Below, piece by piece: positions 16,484-25,852 of a stretch of DNA of 64,000 nucleotides (position 1 is the first letter of the stretch; the number at the start of each line of letters is the position of its first letter). The stretch lies in the NCBI GenBank assembly GCA_019638615.1, contig JAHBTL010000024.1, positions 45,542 to 109,541 of the forward strand, in the 5' to 3' direction. The notes under the pieces are model-generated. The model was not told the origin of the DNA. It did no database searches and saw only the letters and a list, made by a program, of their open reading frames with translations. The translations under genes were made by a program, and so were the position numbers. This DNA is from Chitinophagaceae bacterium. GTDB lineage: Bacteria; Bacteroidota; Bacteroidia; Chitinophagales; Chitinophagaceae.

Positions 16484-17872
16484 TCATCCTTTCTTCCTCG
16501 TAAACCACCAGTAAAAAGGAATGCCTAATAAAATCAGGGTAAGTCCTATACCTGCTTCGCGGGGGCGTTCAAGAATGGTATTACCGATAAGCAGTACACA
16601 GAAAATGATAAAGATACCTGGTATAACAGGATATCCCCATGTTTTGTAAGGGCGTGGCGCATCAGGCATTCTCCTTCTTAAAATAAATACACCCAGCGTA
16701 GTGGCACCATAATAAATGAAGGCCGCAAATATCAGCATTTCGGTCAACTGGTCGAATGTGCCTGAAAGCACCAGCAGGCAGGCCCATACCCCCTGGTACC
16801 ACAAAGCCCCGGCAGGAACCTGCGCACTGTTCAATTTGCCTACATTTGAAAAGAATACTCCCTCTTTCGCCATGGCATAATAGGTACGGGCATTGCTTAA
16901 TATAGTGGCATGCGTGCAGCCCAGTGTGGATACCAATATCAGTATCGACATGAACATGACGCCTCCCTGTCCCCAAAATACTTTTACCGCTTCTACCGCC
17001 GCAATGGAATTACCGGCGGCGTTTATTTGTTCCAGTTGCGGAATGGGCAACAGTGACAGGTATGCGATGTTGGCCAGCATATAAATGGTAATGACCAGCA
17101 GCAGGCCCAATATGATACTCATAGGAACGTTGCGGTGCGGGTTTTTGATCTCACCGCCCAGCAGCCCAACCGAATTCCAACCTTCGTATGCCCAAAAAGC
17201 GCCCAGCATGGCGGTGAAAACAGCACTGCCTGTGACAGCGGTATCATTGCTGGTAGAAAAGTCGAACGCAGCGCCTATATCGGACTGGCTGCTGCCCAGT
17301 CCGAATACAATGATAAGCGCAATCCCCGCCAGCAGCAGCAGCAATAGCGCGGTGCTGATCCCCGCGCCTGTTTTAATGCCTGTGCTGTTCAACCAGGTAA
17401 GCACCACGATCAATACGATGGCAGTAAATTTTACATTAAAATCCGCAAAGGGATAAAATATGCCTGCTATATTAAAATCAGCCAGGGATGATAACATAGG
17501 CGGAAGATGAATAATGCTGTGAAGAGACTGGGCGAATACATAGGCAATGCTTGCTACCGCAGCGGTTTTAATGGCGGCAAAATTGGACCATCCGTACAGG
17601 AACGAAAAAAACTTGTTGTAGATCTTTTTATAGTATGCATACTCGCCGCCTGTATCGGCCAGCATACCGGCTATTTCAGCATTGCTCAGCGCTCCGAACA
17701 GGGTAATGATCCCACCCAGCAGCCAGCACACCAGCACCCAGCCGGGTGAGTGCAGCTCCGCAGCCATAGGCGCTACTTTTTTAAACACCCCCGAACCAAT
17801 AATATTGCCAATTACCAATATAACAGCCAGTCGTAAACCAAGCGTGCGATTCAGTTGCGAAGAATTGTTCAT
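16484..17872 (-). CDS. APC family amino acid permease
   Basis: 462 aa with about twelve transmembrane helices. The N-terminal helix carries the substrate-binding glycine motif in VIGNIIGSGVF. GGIITLFGALSNAEIAGML and GAFWAYEGWNSVGLLGGEIKNPHRN follow the pattern of the L-type amino acid transporter branch (LAT/SteT-like exchangers). The C-terminus ends in WWFTRKKG on the cytoplasmic side. It probably takes up or exchanges neutral amino acids. It stands alone on the minus strand, with the IS element downstream. Confidence 0.92.
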   Translation of the reverse strand: MNNSSQLNRTLGLRLAVILVIGNIIGSGVFKKVAPMAAELHSPGWVLVCWLLGGIITLFGALSNAEIAGMLADTGGEYAYYKKIYNKFFSFLYGWSNFAAIKTAAVASIAYVFAQSLHSIIHLPPMLSSLADFNIAGIFYPFADFNVKFTAIVLIVVLTWLNSTGIKTGAGISTALLLLLLAGIALIIVFGLGSSQSDIGAAFDFSTSNDTAVTGSAVFTAMLGAFWAYEGWNSVGLLGGEIKNPHRNVPMSIILGLLLVITIYMLANIAYLSLLPIPQLEQINAAGNSIAAVEAVKVFWGQGGVMFMSILILVSTLGCTHATILSNARTYYAMAKEGVFFSNVGKLNSAQVPAGALWYQGVWACLLVLSGTFDQLTEMLIFAAFIYYGATTLGVFILRRRMPDAPRPYKTWGYPVIPGIFIIFCVLLIGNTILERPREAGIGLTLILLGIPFYWWFTRKKG

Positions 17873-17989
17873 GCAGTTAATTTATACAAATAAGCCTTTA
17901 AAATACGAAAATATTGTTGCCGGATGAGGAGAATGAACAGATTAATTTGCAGCACGATCAAACAGGAAGAAAACACCACAGGCACATAA

Positions 17990-18014
17990 CAAAAAACCGG
18001 CAATAATGCCGGTT
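17990..18014 (-). terminator. Rho-independent terminator of the LVIVD-type lipoprotein gene
   Basis: AACCGGCA / TGCCGGTT (17995-18002 with 18007-18014) forms an 8-bp stem with a 4-nt loop. On the minus strand it is followed by six T. It lies 28 bp past the stop of the minus-strand gene ending at 18043. Confidence 0.8.
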
Positions 18015-18042
18015 ATAGATGGAAGACTATAGAAAATGAAAA

Positions 18043-19338
18043 TCAGTTATTGCTGATGGAATATACACTCAACAAACGGATATTGCCGGTATTACTGTAA
18101 TCATATTGATACAAGCCATCTTTGGCAACCACAAGCGCTAAGCCATTGGCTGCTATGACATCGTAAGATTCATTTACTTCTATTTGCTTTAATTGCTTAA
18201 GGTCAGATACATCAGATGCGTCATATAATCTTACACCACTGGTACCATCACAAATAAACAGCAGGTCACCGTCCTTACAAAGCCCGGTAGGCTTGGTTAA
18301 ATCATATGTTTTTACAAGAACAGGGTTCATCAGGTCTTCGATGTCTACAATATTTAATTCGTTGGCAGTTCCCCCGCAGGAAGCGCCGGCATGCAGCGTT
18401 ACATACGCGAATGAGCCATCGGTTACTACAGGGTCACAGGCACGGCCATGCGAAAACTCGCCGAGCTTGGCCGGAACAAGCGGGTTGCTGAGATCGTACA
18501 TATACATGCCCGTCATAGAGCCCAGGAACAGTTTATTCTCAAAGGGATAAATGGTTTCCAGATCGAAGCCGGCGGAAAAAGTAGTGTCAAGCGAAGGGGC
18601 AGCGGCATTTTCAATGTTCACAATTCCAATGCTGTGCGGCTCACGTATGGCATACAGATAATCGTTCATCAGCACCAGGCTTGCCATAGAACCGGCCAAA
18701 CCTTTGCCGGACGCAGCAGCGCTTGCCAATACATTCCCTGATTGGGTGTAAGCCGTTGTCTCAAAATACTTGCAACCAAAGCAGTCCACGCCGGGAAAGT
18801 AATTGGTTTCGGTAGTAGTGATCGTGGTATCTTTTCTTATCCAGTCAACCACCACCAGGCTATTGTCAATGACTGTCGGGTTCTGGTAATACCTGTATTG
18901 AAAAAAGTTTTTTATCTCTTTTGTTACGGTGGTTTGTTTGGGGTTCGTAATATCTATGGCTAATAAGTCGCTATACATATCGGCATATAAAATATTGCCT
19001 TTTACCGCCATATCCCGGTTGCCGGGAATATCCAGGAATGCTACCTGTGCAGGGTTGGAAGGATTGCTGTTATCAATGACGTGAATCCCTTTGTCCACTT
19101 CATTGAGGTATATAAAATTCCCTTTGATATAAATTTTACCCGCCGAAGTGATCTTTTCGGCTGGATTGCTGTTCATGGCACTATATACTTCTGCCCGCGT
19201 TTTGTATACCGGGGTTAGCATGGTATAAGTATAAGTACGGGTTTGCTTTACCGAGTCTTTTAAACAGCCTGTGAAAGTTAAGAACAAAGCTGTTGCCGTA
19301 AAAGCCATCAGCAGCCTGGATGTGGTTTTGAGTATCAT
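18043..19338 (-). CDS. LVIVD-repeat-type beta-propeller lipoprotein
   Basis: 431 aa. A lipoprotein signal (LFLTFTGC, Cys near residue 25) is followed by repeated beta-strand units of the LVIVD type: IHVIDNSNPSNPAQVAFLDI, LLAIDITNPKQTT, IGIVNIENAAAPS, MYMYDLSNPLVPAKLGEF, LNIVDIEDLMNPVLV and VRLYDASDVSDLKQL. Such proteins form surface or periplasmic propellers of unknown function in Bacteroidota. A Cys-containing loop (DCFGCKYFE) stands out. It has its own terminator and is probably monocistronic. Confidence 0.88.
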   Translation of the reverse strand: MILKTTSRLLMAFTATALFLTFTGCLKDSVKQTRTYTYTMLTPVYKTRAEVYSAMNSNPAEKITSAGKIYIKGNFIYLNEVDKGIHVIDNSNPSNPAQVAFLDIPGNRDMAVKGNILYADMYSDLLAIDITNPKQTTVTKEIKNFFQYRYYQNPTVIDNSLVVVDWIRKDTTITTTETNYFPGVDCFGCKYFETTAYTQSGNVLASAAASGKGLAGSMASLVLMNDYLYAIREPHSIGIVNIENAAAPSLDTTFSAGFDLETIYPFENKLFLGSMTGMYMYDLSNPLVPAKLGEFSHGRACDPVVTDGSFAYVTLHAGASCGGTANELNIVDIEDLMNPVLVKTYDLTKPTGLCKDGDLLFICDGTSGVRLYDASDVSDLKQLKQIEVNESYDVIAANGLALVVAKDGLYQYDYSNTGNIRLLSVYSISNN

Positions 19339-19421
19339 GGCAAATCATTTTGTATGCTGACAGGGACTGTATTGAAACCGTTGCACACGATAAGTTTTTT
19401 TATGGAAATAATTATTCCGGC

Positions 19422-20297
19422 TCATTGAAAGGCGTCTATCCTGAACCTTTTCCTGTAATGCAGCGGGCTGAGCTTTTGCTTTGTTCTGAAGGTTTTATAA
19501 AAATGAGATACATCACCAAAACCGCTTTCAAAGCTGATATGCGATATAGAATGGTCAGTATTAACCAGTTGCTGCATCGCATAATTGATCCGGTATTCCA
19601 ATACGGTTTCAATAAATGTTTTTCTTGTTACACGTTTAAAATACTTGCAGAAGGCGGTCGGGGTCATGCCGGCTATAGCGGCTGCTTTGTCAAGCGTTAT
19701 TTGTTTTTTGAAGTGTTCAACAATATATGCCATTACATCATTGATCCTGGATTGATCGGCAAAGGAGGCAACTGTTGCTTCTTTTTCCTTATTCAATAAA
19801 ACAAATTCTTTTGAGATGGCCAGTGTATGCAGAGCCTCAAGAAATAAGATCATTTTCTTGAAAGGATGGGGTTCTTTATCCAGGTCCAGTAATTTCCCGG
19901 CTGCTGCCTTGGCAGAACGATTCAGAAATTGTATGCCATATATGCTTTTTTGAAGCAGGTTATGAATAACTGTCATTTCCTTATTCGTAAAGAAATCTGC
20001 TCCCAGGCAATCTTTTCTGAACTGAAGCACCAAAGAGGAGGCATTGACCTTTCCTTTGGCCCGGCTTTCCAGTTTCCAGCAATGAGGCAGGTCGGGACCC
20101 AGTAATACCAGGTCGCCGGCTGTGTACTGAGACATATTGTTGCCTACATAGCGCTTTCCCTCTCCTTTCAAAATCAGGGTAAGCTCCAGTTCGGGATGAA
20201 AATGATAAGGTGCTGAAAAGGCTTTTTCATTGAATCGCCTTACCAGGAATGAGTTGGATGCGGCAGTTCGCAACGATTCCAGTGTTGGCTTAAGCAT
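19422..20297 (-). CDS. AraC family transcriptional regulator with cupin sensor domain
   Basis: 291 aa. The N-terminal cupin-like part (about 15-120; YHFHPELELTLILKGEGKR, GDLVLLGPDLPHCW) probably binds a small ligand. The C-terminal double HTH (about 190-285) has TLDKAAAIAGMTPTAFCKYF and SISHISFESGFGDVSHFYK, with the AraC-type second helix. It is transcribed divergently from the phytanoyl-CoA dioxygenase-like gene 138 bp away, so it probably regulates that gene. The ligand is unknown. Confidence 0.93.
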   Translation of the reverse strand: MLKPTLESLRTAASNSFLVRRFNEKAFSAPYHFHPELELTLILKGEGKRYVGNNMSQYTAGDLVLLGPDLPHCWKLESRAKGKVNASSLVLQFRKDCLGADFFTNKEMTVIHNLLQKSIYGIQFLNRSAKAAAGKLLDLDKEPHPFKKMILFLEALHTLAISKEFVLLNKEKEATVASFADQSRINDVMAYIVEHFKKQITLDKAAAIAGMTPTAFCKYFKRVTRKTFIETVLEYRINYAMQQLVNTDHSISHISFESGFGDVSHFYKTFRTKQKLSPLHYRKRFRIDAFQ

Positions 20298-20336
20298 GGT
20301 ATATTTTAGTTGTCTGCAATGTAGATTTTATTTAAT

Positions 20337-20352
20337 TGGATAAAATAATCCA
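20337..20352. promoter_or_regulatory. Inverted repeat in AraC/dioxygenase divergent promoter, candidate operator
   Basis: TGGAT (20337-20341) and ATCCA (20348-20352) flank AAAATA in the gap between the two divergent genes, where a regulator site is expected. Five-bp arms are short, so this could be chance. Confidence 0.3.
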
Positions 20353-20435
20353 CTAAATAGCCAAGTTAAGCATTTTTTAGGCTTTGTATAATCGTTTATT
20401 TTGTTGTATCTCATCACGTACAAAACAAACAAAAA

Positions 20436-21251
20436 ATGGAAACAATGAACTTGCCATTACTGAATGATACAAAAAAGATCGATGATGCTACCATTCAGTC
20501 TTTCAGGAAAAACGGACATACGCTGATACCCGGCATTTTGAGCAGGGAAGAAGTGGATGTTTACAGGAACGTGATCAACAACGCCGCGTATAAATACAAT
20601 ACTGAAACCCGCGCCATGGAAGACCGGGATACCTACGGTAAAGCATTCCTGCAGATCATGAATTTGTGGGAAGTAGATGAAGATGTAAGGAAATTTACAC
20701 TGGCAAAGCGGTTTGCAAAAATTGCAGCCGACCTGCTGGGTGTGGAGCATGTACGTATTTATCACGACCAGGCCCTGTACAAAGAAGCCGGCGGGGGATT
20801 AACGCCCTGGCACCAGGACCAGTATTATTGGCCAATTGATACGCCTAATACGGTTACCATGTGGATGCCGTTGATTGATATTACCGAAGAAATGGGCATG
20901 CTCACTTTTGCATCGGGCACACAGAAAACGGGCATGGTAGACAGCGTGGCTATTTCCGACGAATCGGAAAAAATGCTGGATGAGTATGTAAAACAAAACG
21001 GCTATCCGGTTACCCGTCCCCAGCGCATGAATGCGGGCGATGCTACCTGGCATTACGGTTGGACATTGCATTGCGCACCCGGGAACGCTTCTTCCAGCAC
21101 ACGCGAAGTAATGACGATCATATATTTTGCCGATGGCGCTAAAGTAACTACACCTAAAAATGAAAACCAGGAAGCCGACCGTCAGCGCTGGTTGTGCGGC
21201 GCTGAACCCGGCTCCAATGCGGCCAGTGCTTTGAATCCTGTTGTGGTGTGA
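20436..21251 (+). CDS. Phytanoyl-CoA dioxygenase (PhyH) family Fe(II)/2-oxoglutarate oxygenase
   Basis: 271 aa. The double-stranded beta-helix metal site is visible: His-x-Asp in [10 protein letters not shown] (about residue 125) and the distal His in [10 protein letters not shown] (about 215), with a downstream Ser/Arg-rich 2-oxoglutarate region. IRNH-type entry motifs are absent, as usual for bacterial members, which hydroxylate small molecules rather than phytanoyl-CoA. There is no signal peptide. The gene is probably controlled by the divergent AraC regulator. The substrate is unknown. Confidence 0.9.
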   Translation: METMNLPLLNDTKKIDDATIQSFRKNGHTLIPGILSREEVDVYRNVINNAAYKYNTETRAMEDRDTYGKAFLQIMNLWEVDEDVRKFTLAKRFAKIAADLLGVEHVRIYHDQALYKEAGGGLTPWHQDQYYWPIDTPNTVTMWMPLIDITEEMGMLTFASGTQKTGMVDSVAISDESEKMLDEYVKQNGYPVTRPQRMNAGDATWHYGWTLHCAPGNASSSTREVMTIIYFADGAKVTTPKNENQEADRQRWLCGAEPGSNAASALNPVVV

Positions 21252-21782
21252 AGAAACTTTAATTCAACTAAAAGTTCGTTGAACGTATTCTGGGAATCCC
21301 AACTGTGTCGGGAAAGCAATCTCATTTGATGACATAGGTTTAAGCATTTGGGGTTGCTTCTTCCAACCTTGGGTCGGGATGCCAATGCATATTATTCAGT
21401 TTGATGTTTTATCAATTGGTTATAAAATTTACTTTGCTGAAGTATAAATTCTGTCTTCCTTTAAATTGAAAGCCTTCTGCCTTTTCTGTTACTTTTTTAC
21501 GGAAAAAAGTAACGCAAAAAGCTGCCCGAAATCCCTGCCAGCCGGCAGGCTGGGACTACGGCCGATTTCGGGAACGCCTTGATGAAGCTTTAGTACTACT
21601 GTGAACTCAGCAACAGAACCCTGATGTGTTTGCTGATAACTCAGCCGACTCAGGATGCTTGCAAATCAGAAGGCTCCGACAAACAAATGCAATATATCAT
21701 GGGGTTATCAGACAAAAGTTAAAGTTTTCTATTGTTGTATTGGAGGGTATCATTCATAAAATACTTAGCAGTATTTTGTGAA
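21252..21782. other. Repeat-bearing intergenic region
   Basis: About 530 bp without a believable gene. It contains dispersed repeat A copy 2 (21487-21625). The rest is AT-rich and shows no conserved frame; the last 60 bases should hold the promoter of the following unknown gene. Confidence 0.55.
21487..21625 (+). repeat. Dispersed intergenic repeat A, copy 2
   Basis: Closely matches 12004-12152 over its length, including the CCTGCCAGCCGGCAGGCTGG palindrome and the TACTACTGTG-ACTCAGCAACAGAA tail. It differs by substitutions and by about 10 bases missing between the GATTTCGGG arm and AAGCTTT. Confidence 0.85.
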
Positions 21783-22718
21783 ATGAGATATTTTTTTCTG
21801 TTTCTCATTGTCGTACCAATAATATCACGTGCACAATTTGAGAATGATAGCACGCCTGATATCAGCATAGCATTTTGCAAAGAACACAACAAATATGTTG
21901 ATTACCCTCTAAATAAAAAATGGTTAGCACTGGATTCTCAAAGAATTACAAACGTATTTAATAAAATACCGGAATGCAATGGTAATATGGAGAAATTAAA
22001 AGCAATTCTTCCATTTTTATTTCAGAAAAAAAATCACAATATTGTAGAAACTTATGATACCCTTGATAATAAGCTTTATCTGGTGAGACATACTTTTTTT
22101 GGTGGTTATACCACCTTTGGTGTAAAAGTACTTTACACAGAAGGGAGTATTATCAAAATTAAGCTGTCATTCAGTACTTATGAGAGACTGATCGAAAAAC
22201 ATCACCTGAAATGGTTGAAGATTCCTTTGTATTGTGATGGCGGCGAAATTATTTACGAGATTACGTATAAACAGGAATTGGATAATTTTAATGAGAAAGT
22301 AGGCAAGTTGTACATAGATCCACGGGACAGCAACTATCGTAGGGAAATTGCACAAAAATTCTTCTCAGATCCTTTTATGTCCAGCTTATCTTTAAAGAAA
22401 TTACACGTATTCGATCATTTTTGGAGAACAGCGTTTGACCATCTTCGTTATTTTATAACAAATGTTGATACAACTGCGATGGAGAGCTTATTGTATTCAC
22501 CCAATCCTGTCAGCAGGCTGCTCGTTGCCCGTTCCCTGAAATATCTGATATCCGGGGCGAGATATCATCCTGGTCTGCTTATCACCAATTGCATTAATGA
22601 GATTTTATCAGAAGATACTATAGTTAAATCCGGGTATTTGAATTATCATCAAAATATTTCTGATTATACTTACTTCAATATCGACAAGGATTTTGAAATG
22701 TTGTTGAAGACGCAATAG
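21783..22718 (+). CDS. Secreted protein of unknown family
   Basis: 311 aa from MRYFFLFLIVVPIISRAQ, a clear signal peptide; an ATG 17 codons upstream (21732) is less likely. I recognise no family. The protein is alpha/beta, with an aromatic-rich middle (RHTFFGGYTTFGVKVLYTEG; YCDGGEIIYEITYKQEL) and a helical C-terminal part (VSRLLVARSLKYLISG) that may be repeat-like. The gene is clearly more AT-rich than its neighbours, which may reflect transfer. No operon partner; it converges on the GH43-like gene. Confidence 0.75.
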   Translation: MRYFFLFLIVVPIISRAQFENDSTPDISIAFCKEHNKYVDYPLNKKWLALDSQRITNVFNKIPECNGNMEKLKAILPFLFQKKNHNIVETYDTLDNKLYLVRHTFFGGYTTFGVKVLYTEGSIIKIKLSFSTYERLIEKHHLKWLKIPLYCDGGEIIYEITYKQELDNFNEKVGKLYIDPRDSNYRREIAQKFFSDPFMSSLSLKKLHVFDHFWRTAFDHLRYFITNVDTTAMESLLYSPNPVSRLLVARSLKYLISGARYHPGLLITNCINEILSEDTIVKSGYLNYHQNISDYTYFNIDKDFEMLLKTQ

Positions 22719-22799
22719 ATTTAACAGAGAGAAGCGGTCTTCGGGCAGAAACTGCTATACATTATTTCCTGTGACGTAAAATATATTCCAAACCATTTG

Positions 22800-23828
22800 T
22801 CAATTTGCCAATCCAAAGTGCGCTACCAGCTTATCATACTCCTTTTTTGAAAGGGTGATCATACAGCCATGGCGCACCTGCGGCGGCAGGCTGTATTTAT
22901 CCCAGTCATTAAAAAAAGTATATCCCGATGCCTGGTACCAGGGACCATTCATATTGTCTGCAATAGAAAGTCCGTAGGAAACGCCCGGGTATTGCTCGTA
23001 ATACAGGTAAAAGATCTTTCCATCGGGTGACGGGATCAGCATGGGCGCTTCCCGGAAGTTTGGGCTGATGGAAGGCCCGGGTTCGGAATAAGACCCAAGT
23101 AGTGACGGGGCCTTTGCAATACGGATCGTTTTACCGGTTGTCCAGTAAAGTGTGGGATACACTTCATCTTTGATAATCGCGTAATAGTTACCAGCTATCT
23201 TCCTGAGAAATGCATCAATAGTGCCCATATCCCACTGAAAAAGTTTGGTGGGATACGCTGAGAAAGTTTTCAGGTCTTTTGATTGCACATACAAGGTACG
23301 CTGACTTGCCCAGTATCTTTCCGGGTCTTCTTTGCTCCCGTTCAGATGCGGTGTATGCCAGGTAAGAATATAGCGGGATGAATCCGTATCGTAATACAAC
23401 TTAGGCGCACCAATACGCTGCAGCGCGTGCGCATATCCCGGCGTTTTTTTCAGGTCAGGAGTATAAGTGCTGTACTTTGTCCATTGTATTAAATCGTCAG
23501 ACACCCAGAAATTGATATCCGGAGATCCGTCACTGGTATTGCCCACAATATAATACCGCCCGTCATGCCCCTTGCAGATATCAGGATGCCCTTTGTAATC
23601 TTCAAACACGCGCTTGCCATCGTTCAGCAGCTTCCAGTGCAAACCATCCAGACTAACGGAATAGTATAAGCGCCCATAATCTTTGTGTGTCATGTGCGCA
23701 AACAGGTAGGCTTCATGCATAGGCTTCTCCGAACCGCTTACCTGTCCCGGAGGGTTGGGCTGCTGCGCCTGCGCTACACTGCAGGCAATAAGTAAAAGCA
23801 CATTCAAAATCACATGGTTTGCTCTCAT
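22800..23828 (-). CDS. GH43-like five-bladed beta-propeller glycosidase, secreted
   Basis: 342 aa with a signal peptide (MRANHVILNVLLLIACSVAQA). Blade-type repeats are visible: YLFAHMTHKDYGRLYYSVSL, WVSDDLIQWTKY, LYVQSKDLKTFS and SLLGSYSEPGPS. Likely acidic residues include Asp in GHPDICKGHDG and in GTIDAFLRK, and Glu in FREAPMLIPSPDG. This fits the GH43/GH32-type furanosidase clan, though the subfamily cannot be fixed by eye. Last gene of the minus-strand susC-susD-GH43 operon (42-bp gap), so it probably cleaves the same glycan. Confidence 0.8.
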   Translation of the reverse strand: MRANHVILNVLLLIACSVAQAQQPNPPGQVSGSEKPMHEAYLFAHMTHKDYGRLYYSVSLDGLHWKLLNDGKRVFEDYKGHPDICKGHDGRYYIVGNTSDGSPDINFWVSDDLIQWTKYSTYTPDLKKTPGYAHALQRIGAPKLYYDTDSSRYILTWHTPHLNGSKEDPERYWASQRTLYVQSKDLKTFSAYPTKLFQWDMGTIDAFLRKIAGNYYAIIKDEVYPTLYWTTGKTIRIAKAPSLLGSYSEPGPSISPNFREAPMLIPSPDGKIFYLYYEQYPGVSYGLSIADNMNGPWYQASGYTFFNDWDKYSLPPQVRHGCMITLSKKEYDKLVAHFGLAN

Positions 23829-23870
23829 GTCAGTAAATATTTAAGTACAGTATATGCAAGCATCACTCAT

Positions 23871-25811
23871 TTATTTCGCCGCAGCAGGAACTGCCAGCAG
23901 CTGATCTGTTTTTATTGGTTTACCAAAGTCGGGAGAACCATCCGCTTTCCAGGAAAAAGGCTGGGCACGGGGCGAACGCGCACCTCCGCAACCCAAACCG
24001 GGTTGATCATTGGCATGATACAGTATCCAATCCTGCTTTCCGTCAGGAGATTTAAAAAATGAATTATGTCCCGGCGAGTAAATGCCATCTGCAGCCGATC
24101 CTTCAAATACGGGTTGCTCATTTTTTATCCAGTCAGATGGATTCAGTAAATCGCCTCCTTTCAATCGCAGCAGACCCAGCGCATAATGATCCGTCCAGCA
24201 ACCCGACGCAGAATAAATCACGAATAAGTGGTCATTATGGATCAATGATTGAGGTCCCTCATTAACCAGCACAACTCTGTCGCCTTTTGCATCTGTTAGC
24301 TTTCCGTGTTTTTCCCAGTCAAATTCCGGCTTCGAAATACAAACACGTGCTCCTGAAATGGTCCAGGGATTAGACATGGGCGCGATATAAATATGCTGCT
24401 GCGTATTGTCATCTCCTTCCCAGCCAGACCAAAGCATGTATAATTTTTCCTTCCATTCAAATACATTGCCATCAATCGCCCACTTATTGGAAGCATCTGC
24501 CACCTGCCCTTTTAGTACCCAGCTTTGCGAAGTAGGGTCCGGTGAACTATTTTCAATAACATACATACGTTGCTTGCCCATATCGCCGTTCGAAGCGGCA
24601 AAATACATGTACCATTTGCCATTGATATAATTGATCTCCGGCGCCCATATATGCTTTGAATAAGGCGTACCGGCAGGTGGCGTAAAAACAACGTTTTCCT
24701 TTGCATAAGGCAAATCGGTAATGTTTTTTACTTTCCATACACTCAGCCGGTTAGCCAGTGTGTGGGTATAGTAATAATAGCCGTTTTTGTAAATGCTGAA
24801 TGGATCAGCGCCTGAAGGCAATAACGGGTTGGTAAATACAGATTGTTGCGTGGTAAGATATCTAAAGCTGGCAGGTTCGGCAACAAGCCTTTCAAACTCA
24901 TTTCCTTTTTCAAACCTGATGTCAACAATACCCGTAAGTCTTGGGGCAACAGTAGCAGAGTCATGATGCGTATGCATTACATACTTCATTTTTCCATCGG
25001 GAAGCGTTAACAGATCACCGTGGCCCGTACCTTTAATGCCAATATTGTTACGACTGATAACAGGAGAGAGCTTTTGCTTGATCCAGGGACCCATAGGATG
25101 GTTGCTAACGGCATACCCTACCGCATAATCCGGGTTACGGAAATCGTTGGCGGAATAGATCAAATAATATTTTCCTTTTCGTTTGATAACCGTTGGGCCT
25201 TCGGCAACAGGCCATGGCGCATTCCATGTATTTTCCCATCCCGGTTCTGCATGCAGTACTTCGCGGGCCGTAGCAGTATCCACATCGCTTAAATCAGGTC
25301 TCAGTTTTGCAACATAGATCCGGTTCCCGTTGGTAAGCCTTACATGATACATATACAGGCTGCCATCATCATCCCTGAATACATAAGGATCAATTTGCTT
25401 ACCCGGGCCGGAAAGTGAATCCTTTCGTTGCTGACGAAATGGTCCGAGCGGACTGTCGCTAACGGCAATGGCTATCTGCTCGTTGGCTGTGTATGCCATG
25501 TAAAATTTCTCATTATACTTAAATACCTGTGGCGCCCAAAATCCTTTGTCACCAAACACCTCTCCTTTCTTTAAAGCATACCCGTTATTTGTACCTGCAG
25601 GACCACTCCAGTTCACCAGGTCTTTTGAAGTATAAACAAAGAAGCCGGTATTGCTTCTTCCGCCCGTGCCGTATAAATAGTAGGTACCCTTATAGCTGAA
25701 GATGGTTGGATCTGCCAGTGCAATGGGTGATGTCTGCGCCTTTAAAAATTGTATGCACAGCATCAACAGCAATGTTGTCCAAAAGTTATATCTTCTTTGT
25801 GTTTTCATCAT
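23871..25811 (-). CDS. Two-domain GH43 family glycoside hydrolase, secreted
   Basis: 646 aa: signal peptide (about 1-25) and two tandem GH43 domains. Domain 1 (about 28-325): base Asp in ALADPTIF (about 35), pKa-modulating Asp in KQIDPYVFRDD (about 140), acid Glu in AEGPTVIK (about 205). Domain 2 (about 328-640): Asp in SGADPFSIY (about 340), Asp in WAIDGNVFEW (about 447), Glu in NEGPQSLI (about 519). Both domains look catalytically complete. Domain 2 is strikingly similar to the single-domain GH43 at 36794-37849. GH43 enzymes act on arabinofuranosides, xylosides or beta-galactosides. Confidence 0.93.
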   Translation of the reverse strand: MMKTQRRYNFWTTLLLMLCIQFLKAQTSPIALADPTIFSYKGTYYLYGTGGRSNTGFFVYTSKDLVNWSGPAGTNNGYALKKGEVFGDKGFWAPQVFKYNEKFYMAYTANEQIAIAVSDSPLGPFRQQRKDSLSGPGKQIDPYVFRDDDGSLYMYHVRLTNGNRIYVAKLRPDLSDVDTATAREVLHAEPGWENTWNAPWPVAEGPTVIKRKGKYYLIYSANDFRNPDYAVGYAVSNHPMGPWIKQKLSPVISRNNIGIKGTGHGDLLTLPDGKMKYVMHTHHDSATVAPRLTGIVDIRFEKGNEFERLVAEPASFRYLTTQQSVFTNPLLPSGADPFSIYKNGYYYYTHTLANRLSVWKVKNITDLPYAKENVVFTPPAGTPYSKHIWAPEINYINGKWYMYFAASNGDMGKQRMYVIENSSPDPTSQSWVLKGQVADASNKWAIDGNVFEWKEKLYMLWSGWEGDDNTQQHIYIAPMSNPWTISGARVCISKPEFDWEKHGKLTDAKGDRVVLVNEGPQSLIHNDHLFVIYSASGCWTDHYALGLLRLKGGDLLNPSDWIKNEQPVFEGSAADGIYSPGHNSFFKSPDGKQDWILYHANDQPGLGCGGARSPRAQPFSWKADGSPDFGKPIKTDQLLAVPAAAK

Positions 25812-25852
25812 CCATCCTGTTTATTAAGCAGAAGCTTCTTCCACAAAGAAAA

